Position numbers and translations under genes: made by a program
Notes under the pieces: generated by a model
The model's input: only the letters and a program-made list of their open reading frames with translations
The model's database searches: none
What the model was told of the DNA's origin: nothing
In this document: piece by piece, positions 28,223 to 37,271 of the stretch
Layout: every line of letters starts with the position of its first letter
How positions within the stretch are numbered: position 1 is the stretch's first letter
Assembly (NCBI GenBank): GCA_031271975.1
Contig: JAISUR010000037.1
Span: 186,001 to 250,000 of the forward strand
DNA from: Propionibacteriaceae bacterium
GTDB taxonomy: Bacteria > Actinomycetota > Actinomycetes > Propionibacteriales > Propionibacteriaceae
Direction: 5' to 3'
Length of the DNA: 64,000 nucleotides

Positions 28223-29444
28223 CCGGCACGATCAGCTCGCGCTGCCATTGACGCACTTGCTGGCCGGCCAACAAGGCGTCCAAACCAGACGCGTCGATTG
28301 CCGCCGGCGCCTCCCACAAGACGTTGCGCATCGCATCGGGAGACAGCAGATTCTCGACCGGTACCTGGACTTCTTCCGCCTTGGCGACCACGGCCGGGCG
28401 GACACGCTGCCAACGGTCGTACGAGGCCGGTGAACGCCGCTCCCAGTTGCGTGGGTGCGGAATGCCGGTGGGTTTCGACGCCCGGGGCGGCAATTCCTTT
28501 GGGCTCAGCGCCGCCGCCTCCCGGAGTGCGGCCAGCCACACCGCTTCGTATTGCCGTGCCGCGGTCTTGCGGAAGTACCCCATCGAGCGCAGCAAGTTGG
28601 CGTTGATCGCCGGCGAGCCGTCGTCGAAGCGCATGGCCATGTCGGTGATGGCGGCGTCGCGCAGAATCCGCCCGGGGGCGATGTCGGTGGCGGCGGCAAG
28701 CTGTTCGCGGGCTTCCCAGAGCGAGCGCACCACGGCCATCCCGCGGGGTGTGCGCACGTTGTGCAGTCCGGAGGTGCGCCGCCACGGATCGGGGCGTTTG
28801 GACGGGGGATCGGCGCCGTGTTTGACCAGGTGGGCAAACTCTTGTTCAGCCCAGTCCAGCTTTCCGGCCCCTTCCAATTCCGCCCGCAGGCAGTCGCGTA
28901 GGTCCGCCAGCAGTTCCACGTCCAAGGCCGCGTAGTTGAGCCACTCGGGCGGCAGTGGCCGTGTGGACCAGTCGGCCGCGGAATGCTCCTTCAGCAGTGA
29001 AACCCCCAACAACGACTCGGTCATGGCGTTGAGGTTCACCAGCGGGTAGTTCAGCAGCCTGCCGGCCAGTTCGGTGTCGAAAAGGCGTTTCGGCAGCAGC
29101 TGCACCTCGGCCAGCGCCGGCATGTCCTGGGCGGCGGCGTGGATTATCCACTGGGTTTGGGACAGGCCGGCGGCCAACTCGGAAAAGTCGGCGCGGCTCT
29201 TGGCGTCCGGCTCGAATGCGATTGGATCCAGCAACACCGCCTGCCCGGGACCGCGGCGCAACTGGATCAGATAGGCCTTCGGGGCGTAGCGGAATCCGTG
29301 TGCCCGTTCCGTGTCGATGGCGAGCGGCCCGGAGGCCGCCAGCAGGCGCTCGGTGGCGGCGGCCAGTTGCGCCACGGTGCGCGTGACACCGGGGACGCCA
29401 GCAGAAGGCGCCGTCAACAAGGTGGTGGGGAGTTCTGCCGTCAC
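28203..29444 (-). CDS. rnd: Ribonuclease D family 3'-5' exonuclease with HRDC domain
   Basis: A 413-residue protein. The DEDD exonuclease domain shows Exo I ([12 protein letters not shown]), Exo II ([13 protein letters not shown]) and Exo III ([12 protein letters not shown]); an HRDC domain follows near 220-300 and a second helical region completes it. Expected to trim tRNA or other RNA 3' ends. The GTG start at 29444 overlaps the stop of DUF3000 (GTGA), which fixes the start although the frame is open upstream. Confidence 0.9.
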   Translation of the reverse strand: MTAELPTTLLTAPSAGVPGVTRTVAQLAAATERLLAASGPLAIDTERAHGFRYAPKAYLIQLRRGPGQAVLLDPIAFEPDAKSRADFSELAAGLSQTQWIIHAAAQDMPALAEVQLLPKRLFDTELAGRLLNYPLVNLNAMTESLLGVSLLKEHSAADWSTRPLPPEWLNYAALDVELLADLRDCLRAELEGAGKLDWAEQEFAHLVKHGADPPSKRPDPWRRTSGLHNVRTPRGMAVVRSLWEAREQLAAATDIAPGRILRDAAITDMAMRFDDGSPAINANLLRSMGYFRKTAARQYEAVWLAALREAAALSPKELPPRASKPTGIPHPRNWERRSPASYDRWQRVRPAVVAKAEEVQVPVENLLSPDAMRNVLWEAPAAIDASGLDALLAGQQVRQWQRELIVPVMLAAW

Positions 29445-30031
29445 CGGTTCCACGTTCCCGGGCGGCGCTGGATCGGCACCACCCCTTCTGGCAGCGGCGG
29501 CAACCCCGCCGTGAGGCAGAGCAACTCGGACCAAGCTTGTAGATGCGGGACGATGTCGGGGCCGAACTCCACCAGCGGCGTCCAGGAGGCTCGCAACTCC
29601 ACCTGCGAGCGCTGCGGCTGCTCCGCTATAGCGCCGAAGCTCTTGGAGGAAACCGCGGTGACGGTGCCGCTGGGGGCCACATAGCGGGCGTTGTTGCGGT
29701 CCAGCGCGTCGAGCAGCCAAGACCAGCCGACATCGACCAGCAACGGGTCGGCGACCATCTCCGGGTCGACATCCGCGTGGGAATACGTGACGCAGCGGAA
29801 CTCGCCCTCCCAGGAGTCGTTGCCCGCCGGGTCGTAGAGCAAGACCAACTGCCCGTTGCCCAAATCGTCGTCGCCAACGGACAAGTCGGCCGCGATCGCC
29901 ACCGCAAACGGCGCGATTTTGGCCGGGGCCGGGATTTCCTCGATCGTCAGCTCCGCGCGCCACGTCTGCGCCTTTATGGCGGCGACCACAGAGTCAAAGA
30001 GCCGAGGTGCCCGCTCCATACGTGCTCTCAC
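29441..30031 (-). CDS. DUF3000 family protein
   Basis: A 196-residue actinobacterial protein (ELTIEEIPAPAKIAPFAVAI, then WSWLLDAL and a C-terminal SWTPLVEFGPDI). Always placed before the RNase D gene; function unknown. The GTG at 30031 is favoured by TAGCCT 6 nt upstream; an ATG four codons later is the alternative. Coupled to rnd by a GTGA overlap. Confidence 0.85.
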   Translation of the reverse strand: MRARMERAPRLFDSVVAAIKAQTWRAELTIEEIPAPAKIAPFAVAIAADLSVGDDDLGNGQLVLLYDPAGNDSWEGEFRCVTYSHADVDPEMVADPLLVDVGWSWLLDALDRNNARYVAPSGTVTAVSSKSFGAIAEQPQRSQVELRASWTPLVEFGPDIVPHLQAWSELLCLTAGLPPLPEGVVPIQRRPGTWNR

Positions 30032-30102
30032 GACACGAGGCTAACCTGCTCGGGCCGCAGAACGGTGGCAGGCACGCCGTCATATCTGGGAGACTGGGGC
30101 GC

Positions 30103-30969
30103 ATGGCTAAGAAGAAGCACCACTCCACGAAGCCCTTGGACAAACTGCTGCGCGTACCCGACGGCCCGGTGCGCCTGGCGGACCACGACTCGGCGGCCAC
30201 GCCGGGCTATCCCGGGAAGGGAAAACAAGATGCCCCCGCGCTTACGGCGGCCCTCGTCCCGGAACTCTCCGACCTGCAAGAGCGGCTCTACGCCAATTCG
30301 AAGTTCGACGCCGAGGCGCCGAACGTGCTGCTCATCCTGCAAGGGCTCGATACCGCCGGGAAGGGGGGTGTTATCCGCCACGCCATCGGCTTGGTGGACC
30401 CGCAAGGGGTGAAAATCCACGCCTTCAAGACGCCCAGCGCCGAGGAGCGCAAACACCACTACCTGTGGCGGGTGCGCAAAGCGCTGCCGGAGCGCGGCAT
30501 CATTGGGATCTTCGACCGCTCCCAATACGAGGATGTCCTGGTGGTGCGCGTGGATTCGCTGGTCGGCGAAGACGTGTGGAGCCAACGCTACGCGGAGATC
30601 AACGAATTCGAGGCCGAGTTGGCCGCCGCCGGCACCAAGATCATCAAGTGCATGCTGCACGTTTCCCAAGATGAGCAGGCAAAACGCCTGGAGGCTCGGT
30701 TGTTGGACCGCACCAAACACTGGAAATACAACCCGTCGGACTTGGACACGCGGGCCAAGTGGCCGGCATACCAGGAGGCCTACGAGGCGGCGCTGACGCT
30801 GTGCAATACCGCAGCCGCCCCCTGGCACATCGTCCCGTCTGACCGCAAGTGGTATCGGAATTGGGCGGTGGCCGAACTGCTGCGCGAGGCCCTGGCATCC
30901 TTGAACCTGGAATGGCCGAAGGCCACCTATGACGTATCGGCCGAGTTGGAGCGGCTGCGCGGCATGTGA
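30103..30969 (+). CDS. ppk2: Polyphosphate kinase 2 family protein
   Basis: A 288-residue PPK2 domain protein that transfers phosphate between polyphosphate and a nucleotide. The Walker A loop GLDTAGKGG is at 81-89, the Walker B/lid region GIFDRSQYED near 140-150, and KHWKYNPSDLDTRAKW toward the end, typical of the PPK2-related group acting on ADP or AMP. Whether it makes ATP or GTP cannot be read. Convergent with the chelatase-like gene, one base apart. Confidence 0.88.
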   Translation: MAKKKHHSTKPLDKLLRVPDGPVRLADHDSAATPGYPGKGKQDAPALTAALVPELSDLQERLYANSKFDAEAPNVLLILQGLDTAGKGGVIRHAIGLVDPQGVKIHAFKTPSAEERKHHYLWRVRKALPERGIIGIFDRSQYEDVLVVRVDSLVGEDVWSQRYAEINEFEAELAAAGTKIIKCMLHVSQDEQAKRLEARLLDRTKHWKYNPSDLDTRAKWPAYQEAYEAALTLCNTAAAPWHIVPSDRKWYRNWAVAELLREALASLNLEWPKATYDVSAELERLRGM

Positions 30970-30970
30970 G

Positions 30971-31768
30971 TCAGGCCGTTACGGCGATCATCTCGTCGGC
31001 GTCGGCCGCGGCGTCGGGTTCGCCGAAATCGAAGTCGAGCAACTCCATGGCGGCGAAGGCGTAGCGCGCCAGGATGACGTCCACCACCTCGCGGGCGGCG
31101 CCGATGGGTTCTGAGACCGACACCGCTCCATAGTGGTAGGCCTGCTCGGCTTGGGCCAGATAGTCCTCGTCGGGGGCGAGGAAGAAGGAGCCGACCGCGA
31201 TGTGGCGGCGGCCCTGGGAACGCAGATTGAGGATTGCCTGCGCCACGGAAGGCCCGGACTCGTCGGTGACGGCGGTGACGCAGGGAAGGCGGTGGTGGGT
31301 GGCCCACTGGCGGGCCCGCCGGGCCAGTAGGGAACTGCCGCGAACGTCGCCGCTGGCGGGGCTGGAGAGCACGAGCCCGTCCAACTCCAGGCAGCGGGCG
31401 TGGCTGAGCGCGGCGCGCAGGCGGGTGTCGAGCACATTCAACAGCGAGACTTCCGGGCCGACCGGCCGGGCGGCGGTACATCGCAGGTCGGGGTATTGGG
31501 AGCGGCTGCGGCGCAGCACATTGTCCAACGCGGCGGGGATCTGAATCGCGGAGTTCAACTCCAGCGGCACGAAGACGATTTCCTTGTCACCCTGGGCCGC
31601 CAAGTGGTCGATGACTTGGACGCAAGTGGGGGGATTTCCGTGGAAAGCGGCGTGAACCTCCATGGTCGGCCGCAGCGCCGCCACTCCTGTCCGCAGCGAA
31701 TGCACCACCTGCGCGACCCGGGGGTCATGGCCAGTGCCACTCACGAGGACCAAGGCGGGGGCAGACAC
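30971..31768 (-). CDS. CbiX/SirB-like two-lobe protein, active-site His not evident
   Basis: A 265-residue protein built like sirohydrochlorin ferrochelatase/cobaltochelatase CbiX: two related lobes (ALVLVSGTGHDPR and RRHIAVGSFFLAPDEDYLAQA). The usual first active-site motif (HGS/T-R) reads SGTGHDPR and the second metal-binding His is replaced by LELNSAIQIPAAL, so chelatase activity is doubtful. GTG at 31768 has GAGGTG 5 nt upstream; GTG codons further 5' are possible. No other sirohaem or B12 synthesis gene is nearby. Confidence 0.7.
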   Translation of the reverse strand: MSAPALVLVSGTGHDPRVAQVVHSLRTGVAALRPTMEVHAAFHGNPPTCVQVIDHLAAQGDKEIVFVPLELNSAIQIPAALDNVLRRSRSQYPDLRCTAARPVGPEVSLLNVLDTRLRAALSHARCLELDGLVLSSPASGDVRGSSLLARRARQWATHHRLPCVTAVTDESGPSVAQAILNLRSQGRRHIAVGSFFLAPDEDYLAQAEQAYHYGAVSVSEPIGAAREVVDVILARYAFAAMELLDFDFGEPDAAADADEMIAVTA

Positions 31769-31859
31769 GATCACACCTCGCAAGTGAGCGCGGCGATTGT
31801 TCCCATATGGCCAGCCTTGTCGTTATCAAGTTGTGATGCAAAATCGGATGGGTCATATC

Positions 31860-31876
31860 GTGAGACGGGTTCTCAC
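31860..31876. promoter_or_regulatory. Inverted repeat, candidate operator
   Basis: GTGAGA-CGGGT-TCTCAC is a perfect 6-5-6 inverted repeat in the 236-base divergent region between the CbiX-like gene (92 bp away) and the MFS gene (129 bp away). It suits a dimeric repressor; none is encoded here. The rest of this region holds nothing else recognisable apart from the MFS -10 element. Confidence 0.45.
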
Positions 31877-32004
31877 TATTCGGAATACATGTTCGGCTAC
31901 GCGCATTTTCCCGAGAGTGGGCGTGGGCGGTGGTCTTATGTTCACGCTCACCGTCGCGGTCCGGAATTCGTTAGAGATCCCGGTGAGGCGTAAAGTCTGC
32001 GGCG

Positions 32005-33213
32005 ATGGCCAGTCCCGACGATGAAGATCCCCCCATCGCTTGGGGGCGGTTGGCCGTGTCGGCGTACGGGCCGGTGATGCTGTCGTCGATTGGCTTTGGC
32101 GCGGCGACACCGCTCATCGCGCTGTCCGCTTTGGACCTGGGAGCCAGCGTCGAGGTTTCGGCGCTCGTGATCGGGCTGACCGCGATCGGGCAGCTTTGCG
32201 GCGACCTGCCGGCGAGCTGGCTGGCGACGAAACTCGGTGAGCGTTGGGCGATGTGCGCGGCATGCTTGTGGGACGCGGTGTTCTTGTTCCTCGCGTTCCA
32301 GGCGCGAGAGCTTTGGCTGCTGGGCCTGGCCGTGTTCGCCTTCGGGCTTTCCGGGGCGGTGTTCGGGCTGGCGCGGCAGAGCTACCTCACCGAGGCCATC
32401 CCGTTCGCATACCGCGCGCGGGCGTTGTCCACTTTGGGCGGGGTGTTCCGGGTGGGGCAATTCCTCGGTCCGCTGGCGGGGGCATTTGTGGTGGCGGTTG
32501 CGAACTTGTCGGCTGCCTACGGCTTCGCCGCCGTAATGTCGCTGGCAGCCGCGGGTGCGACGGCGCTACTGCCCGAATTGCCCAGCGATCGCCCGTCTGC
32601 GGCCCCGCGCGACCCGGACGCGGCCAGACTGTGGCACGTGCTTTGGGAGCATCGACGCGTGTTCGCCACCTTGGGGACCGGAATCATGGTGATCTCCACG
32701 ACGCGTTCGGCCCGGCAGGCCATACTGCCGCTGTGGTGCGAATCGATCGGCCTGGACGCCTCGGCCACCTCGCTGGTCTACGCGGTGTCCATGGCGGTGG
32801 ACATGTCGCTGTTCTTCCTCGGCGGATCGATCATGGACCGCTTTGGGCGGGTGTGGGTCGCAGTCCCGTCCCTGGTCGTGCTCGGAGCCGGATTGATCGC
32901 CCTGGCCTTCACCAGCGATGTGCCCGCGGTGGTAGCCGTTGCCGTGCTGTTGGGCCTGGGCAACGGGGTGGGCGCGGGCATCGTCATGACGCTCGGGTCG
33001 GACCAGTCTCCCGAAGTGGGCCGGGCGCAATTCCTGTCGGGCTGGCGGCTCATGGGCGACGGCGGACACCTAGTGGCCCCTTTGGCGATCAGCGGCATCA
33101 CCGCGCTGGCCACCCTCGGCGCGGCGGCCATGGCCATGGGCGCGTTGGCGTGGACGGGGTGCGTGTGGCTGGGGTACTGGATACTGCACACTCCGCCGCG
33201 GGCAGCCCGCTAG
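32005..33213 (+). CDS. Major facilitator superfamily transporter
   Basis: A 402-residue membrane protein with about 12 hydrophobic helices, an intracellular loop near residue 75 (LATKLGERWAM) in place of the usual MFS motif A, and a central hydrophilic loop near 190-210. The family moves small solutes or drugs using proton motive force; the substrate is unknown. TAAAGT lies 8 nt before the ATG and no ribosome site is seen. Convergent with glgB, 4 nt apart. Confidence 0.87.
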   Translation: MASPDDEDPPIAWGRLAVSAYGPVMLSSIGFGAATPLIALSALDLGASVEVSALVIGLTAIGQLCGDLPASWLATKLGERWAMCAACLWDAVFLFLAFQARELWLLGLAVFAFGLSGAVFGLARQSYLTEAIPFAYRARALSTLGGVFRVGQFLGPLAGAFVVAVANLSAAYGFAAVMSLAAAGATALLPELPSDRPSAAPRDPDAARLWHVLWEHRRVFATLGTGIMVISTTRSARQAILPLWCESIGLDASATSLVYAVSMAVDMSLFFLGGSIMDRFGRVWVAVPSLVVLGAGLIALAFTSDVPAVVAVAVLLGLGNGVGAGIVMTLGSDQSPEVGRAQFLSGWRLMGDGGHLVAPLAISGITALATLGAAAMAMGALAWTGCVWLGYWILHTPPRAAR

Positions 33214-33217
33214 GCCA

Positions 33218-35110
33218 TTAGTCCACGGGTTCGAAGAACACCGCGCCGAGCGGCGGGACCACGATGGTGGCGTGGGCCGGGAAACCACCCCACGGCTCAG
33301 GCTCAGCGATGATCTGCCCCAAGTTGCCGTAGGTGTCCGTGCCGTCGTACAGGCCCGAATCGGAGTTGAAGATCTCCTTCCAGGCGCCCGCCTTCGGCAA
33401 ACCGATGGGATAACTCGTCCACGGCTCGGAACTGAAATTCACCACGGCGGCGATCTGGTGGCCCTCCGAGTCGGAACGCACCCAGGAGTAGGTGTTGCCG
33501 CCGGAGTCGTCGGCATTGATCCAGCGGAACCCGGCCGGATCCGAATCCAGCTCCCACAAGGCCGGATGCGCACGGTACAGCTCGTTGAGGTCTTTGATGA
33601 GCTGCTGCAGGCCGTGGTGGCCCCACAGGTCGGTGACCCACCATTCCAGGGACACTTCTTCGTTGAACTCCGGACGTTGGCCGAACTCGCACCCCATGAA
33701 CAGCAGTTGCTTGCCGGGGAAAGCCCACATGAACGAATAGAACGCGCGCAGCGTGGCAAACTGCCGCCAAGCGTCTTGTGGGACCTTGTTGATCATCGAA
33801 CCCTTGCCGTGCACCACCTCGTCGTGCGAAATCGGCAGGATGAAATTCTCCGAGTAGGCGTAGACCATGGCGAACGTCATCTCGTTGTGGTGGTACTGCC
33901 GGTAGATCGGCTCCAAGGCGAGGTAGCGCAGGGAGTCGTTCATCCAGCCCATGTTCCATTTGAAACCGAAACCCAACCCGCCCGCGTCGACCGGAGCGGT
34001 GACACCGCCGAAAGCGGTGGATTCCTCGGCGATCATCATGACGCCGGGCACACGCTCATACAGGTGGCGGTTGACGTAGCGCAAGAAATCGATGGCCTCC
34101 AGGTTTTCGCGGCCGCCGTACTTGTTGGGGACCCATTCGCCGTCCTTGCGGGAGTAGTCCAGGTACAGCATGGACGCGACGGCGTCCACGCGCAGACCGT
34201 CGATGTGGAATTCCTGGCACCAGTACAGCGCGTTGGAGACCAAGAAGGACTTCACCTCGTTACGGCCGTAGTTGAAAATGTAGGTGCCCCAATCCTTGTG
34301 TTCCCCTTGGCGCGGGTCGGCGTGCTCGTACAAGGCGGTGCCGTCGAAGCGGCCCAGCGCCCAGTCGTCCTTGGGGAAGTGGCCCGGCACCCAGTCCAGG
34401 ATGACGCCGATGCCGGCCTGGTGGAGTTTGTCCACCAAGTAGCGGAACTCGTCGGGGCGGCCCAAGCGGGATTCCGGGGCGAAATACCCGGTCACCTGGT
34501 AGCCCCAGCTGGGTTCGAACGGATGCTCGCTGACCGGCATCAACTCGACGTGTGTGTAGCCCTGCCACTGCACGTATTCGACCAACTCGTCGGCCAACTC
34601 CAGATACGTCTTGCCGCGACGCCAAGACCCCAGATGCACCTCGTAGATGGACAGCGGGGAGCGGTGCGGCTGCGTGTTGGCGCGTTTTTCCAGCCACGCC
34701 GCGTCAGCCCACTCGTACTTGCTGGTGTAGACGATCGAGGAGTTGGCGGGGGCCTGCTCGCAGAAGAAACCGACCGGGTCGACCTTCTCATGCCATTGCC
34801 CGTCAGCGCCGAGGATGTTGTATTTGTAGAGCGTGCCGGTGCCGATGCCCTCGACGAACAGCGCCCAGACTCCCGAGCCGGGCACCAGGTGCATGGGGTC
34901 GCCCGTCCACCAGTTGAAGTCCCCGTTGACGCGCACTTCGCGGGCATTGGGGGCCCACACCGCGAAACGCGTGCCGTGGATCTCGCCGCGCTCGTCGTCC
35001 AGGATCGTGACCTCGTGGGCGCCCAAGCGCCGCCAGCATTCGGTGTCGCCGCCGTTGTGGAAGCCTTCCAGATCCCAGCCTGTGAGGCCGCCGGACAGGT
35101 CGTAAGTCAT
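33218..35110 (-). CDS. glgB: 1,4-alpha-glucan branching enzyme
   Basis: A 630-residue GH13 enzyme that makes alpha-1,6 branches in glycogen or the GlgE-made glucan. An N-terminal CBM48 ([20 protein letters not shown]) precedes the barrel. Catalytic residues: nucleophile Asp309 (GLRVDAV), acid/base Glu362 ([10 protein letters not shown]), and Asp in [16 protein letters not shown] at 35110 has AAGGAG 6 nt upstream. It is last in the glgX-glgE-glgB row, 73 bases after glgE. Confidence 0.95.
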   Translation of the reverse strand: MTYDLSGGLTGWDLEGFHNGGDTECWRRLGAHEVTILDDERGEIHGTRFAVWAPNAREVRVNGDFNWWTGDPMHLVPGSGVWALFVEGIGTGTLYKYNILGADGQWHEKVDPVGFFCEQAPANSSIVYTSKYEWADAAWLEKRANTQPHRSPLSIYEVHLGSWRRGKTYLELADELVEYVQWQGYTHVELMPVSEHPFEPSWGYQVTGYFAPESRLGRPDEFRYLVDKLHQAGIGVILDWVPGHFPKDDWALGRFDGTALYEHADPRQGEHKDWGTYIFNYGRNEVKSFLVSNALYWCQEFHIDGLRVDAVASMLYLDYSRKDGEWVPNKYGGRENLEAIDFLRYVNRHLYERVPGVMMIAEESTAFGGVTAPVDAGGLGFGFKWNMGWMNDSLRYLALEPIYRQYHHNEMTFAMVYAYSENFILPISHDEVVHGKGSMINKVPQDAWRQFATLRAFYSFMWAFPGKQLLFMGCEFGQRPEFNEEVSLEWWVTDLWGHHGLQQLIKDLNELYRAHPALWELDSDPAGFRWINADDSGGNTYSWVRSDSEGHQIAAVVNFSSEPWTSYPIGLPKAGAWKEIFNSDSGLYDGTDTYGNLGQIIAEPEPWGGFPAHATIVVPPLGAVFFEPVD

Positions 35111-35183
35111 CGCAACTCCTTCGTCTGGTCTCATCATGTCTTGAAATTGGCGAGTTGGTGGGAGATTTCAGCAGATTTCGGAT

Positions 35184-37262
35184 TCACCGGCCCACATGCA
35201 GGATGTGGGCGGGCGCGGCGGGCGGCAAACGGACGAAATTGCGTTCTCCCCAAGTGAAAGTGTTTTCGGTCAACTCGTCGCGCACGACCACCGAACTGCC
35301 GGGCTCGACCCCCAGCGCCCCCAGGTCCAGGTAGACCTCGGATTCCGGCGTCGTGTCGGGATCGAGGGAGCACACGACCAGCACGGTGTCGTCGTCATCG
35401 CGCTTCGAATAGGCGATGATCCGGTCGTGCGGCACGTGGTGGAAGTGGATGTCGCGCAGTTGCTGCAGGGCGGGGTGCGCGCGGCGGATGCGGTTGAGTT
35501 TGCCCAGCAGCTCGCACAGGTTCGGTTGGTTGTAGGAGCGCGGGCGGTACTCGTACTTTTCCGAGTGCAGGTACTCCTCGCCGCCCAGCTTCAGCGGTTC
35601 GTGTTCGAAAAGTTCGAAGCCGGAGTAGACGCCCCAGGACGGGCTGAGCGTCGCGGCCAGGATCGCGCGGATGGCGAACGCGGCCGGGTTGCCCGATTGC
35701 AGGAAGAACGGGTTGATGTCGGGCGTGTTCACAAAGAAATTGGGCCGGTAGTAGGCATCCGTGCCGCCGGCCAACTCGCCGAGGTATTGCTCCAGTTCCC
35801 ATTTCTCGTTGCGCCAGGTGAAATAGGTGTACGACTGGTGGAAGCCCACCTTGCCCAGGGCCCCCATCATGGCCGGCTTCGTGAACGCCTCGGCCAAGAA
35901 CAGCACGTCGGGATCGGTCTTGCGCACCTCGCTCAGCAGCCACGCCCAGAAACGGACGGGTTTTGTGTGCGGGTTGTCGACGCGGAAGATGCGCACCCCA
36001 TGTGAAATCCACAGCTTCACGATGCTCAGGACCTCCGCGTAGATGCCCGCCGGGTCGTTGTCGAAGTTCAGCGGGTAGATGTCCTGGTACTTCTTGGGCG
36101 GGTTCTCCGCATAGGCGATGGATCCGTCAACGCGCTTGGAGAACCATTGTGGATGGGCGGTGGCCCAGGGATGGTCCGGCGAGCACTGCAGGGCCAAGTC
36201 CAGGGCCACTTCCATGCCCAACTCGTTGGCTTTGGCCACGAAGCGGTCGAAGGCGTCGAAGTCCCCCAAGTCGGGGTGTATCGCGTCGTGGCCGCCCTGC
36301 GGCGAGCCGATGGCCCAAGGCGAGCCCGGATCGTTCGGCCCGGCGTGCAGCGTGTTGTTGCGGCCTTTGCGGAAAGCCTTGCCGATGGGGTGGATCGGCG
36401 GCAGATAGACGACATCGAAACCCATGGACGCGACCAACTCCAGCAGCCAGTGGCAAGTGTCGAACGTGCCGGAGGTCCACTGCTTGGTCTTCGGTTCGTA
36501 CTGGGCGCCGACAGAGCGCGGGAAGAATTCGTACCACGCCGAGAACAGCGCTTTGGGCCGATCCGCGTACACGGGAAACTCGCGGGTGGGGGAGACGAGT
36601 TCGCGCGGGCCGTAGGCTTCCATGGCGCGGTGCAGGCCTTCTTGGTGCACGACTTCCAGGAGTTCTTCGGCGGGCCGCTGTGGGATGAGCAGTTGGGCTG
36701 TCGCGCGCAACACCGAAGCTTCGACCGGATCCGGTGTGGCGGCGGCGGTGCGTTCGAGCAGGGCTTTCCCCTCGGCGCAGACCAACTCGATGTCCACGCC
36801 GGCTTCCAGCTTCGCCTCGGCGGTGTGCAGCCAGGTCCGCCACGGATCCGACCAGCCTTCGATGCGGAAAGTCCATGGGCCCGGCTTGTCCAGGCGGACG
36901 TGCGCCAGCCAGGGGTCGAGGCCGGCGGGTTCTATGGGTCGCATGTCCACGCGGGTTTCTTCGCCGGCGGGGTCGGTCAGGATCACCGAGGCGTTTACGG
37001 CGTCGTGGCCCTCGCGGAATACGGTTGCCCGCACTGGGAACAACTCGCCCACTACGGCCTTTGCCGGATAGGCGCCGCCCTCAATGACGGGGGACACGTC
37101 GATCACCGGGATGCGGCCCAGCGATCCCGGGTGGACCGGTGCTGCCGGTGCGGGCGATGCTGCCGGGGCCTTGGCGGCCCGCTTGGCCCCGGTGGCTTTC
37201 TGGGACGTGGCCCGCTTTGCCGCGGCAGGGGGCCGTTTGCGTGGCGTGTCAGGAGTGGTCAC
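35184..37262 (-). CDS. glgE: Alpha-1,4-glucan:maltose-1-phosphate maltosyltransferase
   Basis: A 692-residue GH13 enzyme (GlgE) that extends alpha-glucan from maltose-1-phosphate. Catalytic Asp429 (RIFRVDNPHTKP) and Glu458 (LFLAEAFTKP) are present. The first 42 residues are a Lys/Ala/Pro-rich tail not found in all homologues. The GTG start is 9 nt after the glgX stop. TAGCGT lies 6 nt before it and its TAG is the glgX stop, so an internal leaderless promoter is possible. Confidence 0.94.
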   Translation of the reverse strand: MTTPDTPRKRPPAAAKRATSQKATGAKRAAKAPAASPAPAAPVHPGSLGRIPVIDVSPVIEGGAYPAKAVVGELFPVRATVFREGHDAVNASVILTDPAGEETRVDMRPIEPAGLDPWLAHVRLDKPGPWTFRIEGWSDPWRTWLHTAEAKLEAGVDIELVCAEGKALLERTAAATPDPVEASVLRATAQLLIPQRPAEELLEVVHQEGLHRAMEAYGPRELVSPTREFPVYADRPKALFSAWYEFFPRSVGAQYEPKTKQWTSGTFDTCHWLLELVASMGFDVVYLPPIHPIGKAFRKGRNNTLHAGPNDPGSPWAIGSPQGGHDAIHPDLGDFDAFDRFVAKANELGMEVALDLALQCSPDHPWATAHPQWFSKRVDGSIAYAENPPKKYQDIYPLNFDNDPAGIYAEVLSIVKLWISHGVRIFRVDNPHTKPVRFWAWLLSEVRKTDPDVLFLAEAFTKPAMMGALGKVGFHQSYTYFTWRNEKWELEQYLGELAGGTDAYYRPNFFVNTPDINPFFLQSGNPAAFAIRAILAATLSPSWGVYSGFELFEHEPLKLGGEEYLHSEKYEYRPRSYNQPNLCELLGKLNRIRRAHPALQQLRDIHFHHVPHDRIIAYSKRDDDDTVLVVCSLDPDTTPESEVYLDLGALGVEPGSSVVVRDELTENTFTWGERNFVRLPPAAPAHILHVGR

Positions 37263-37271
37263 GGGAAAACG

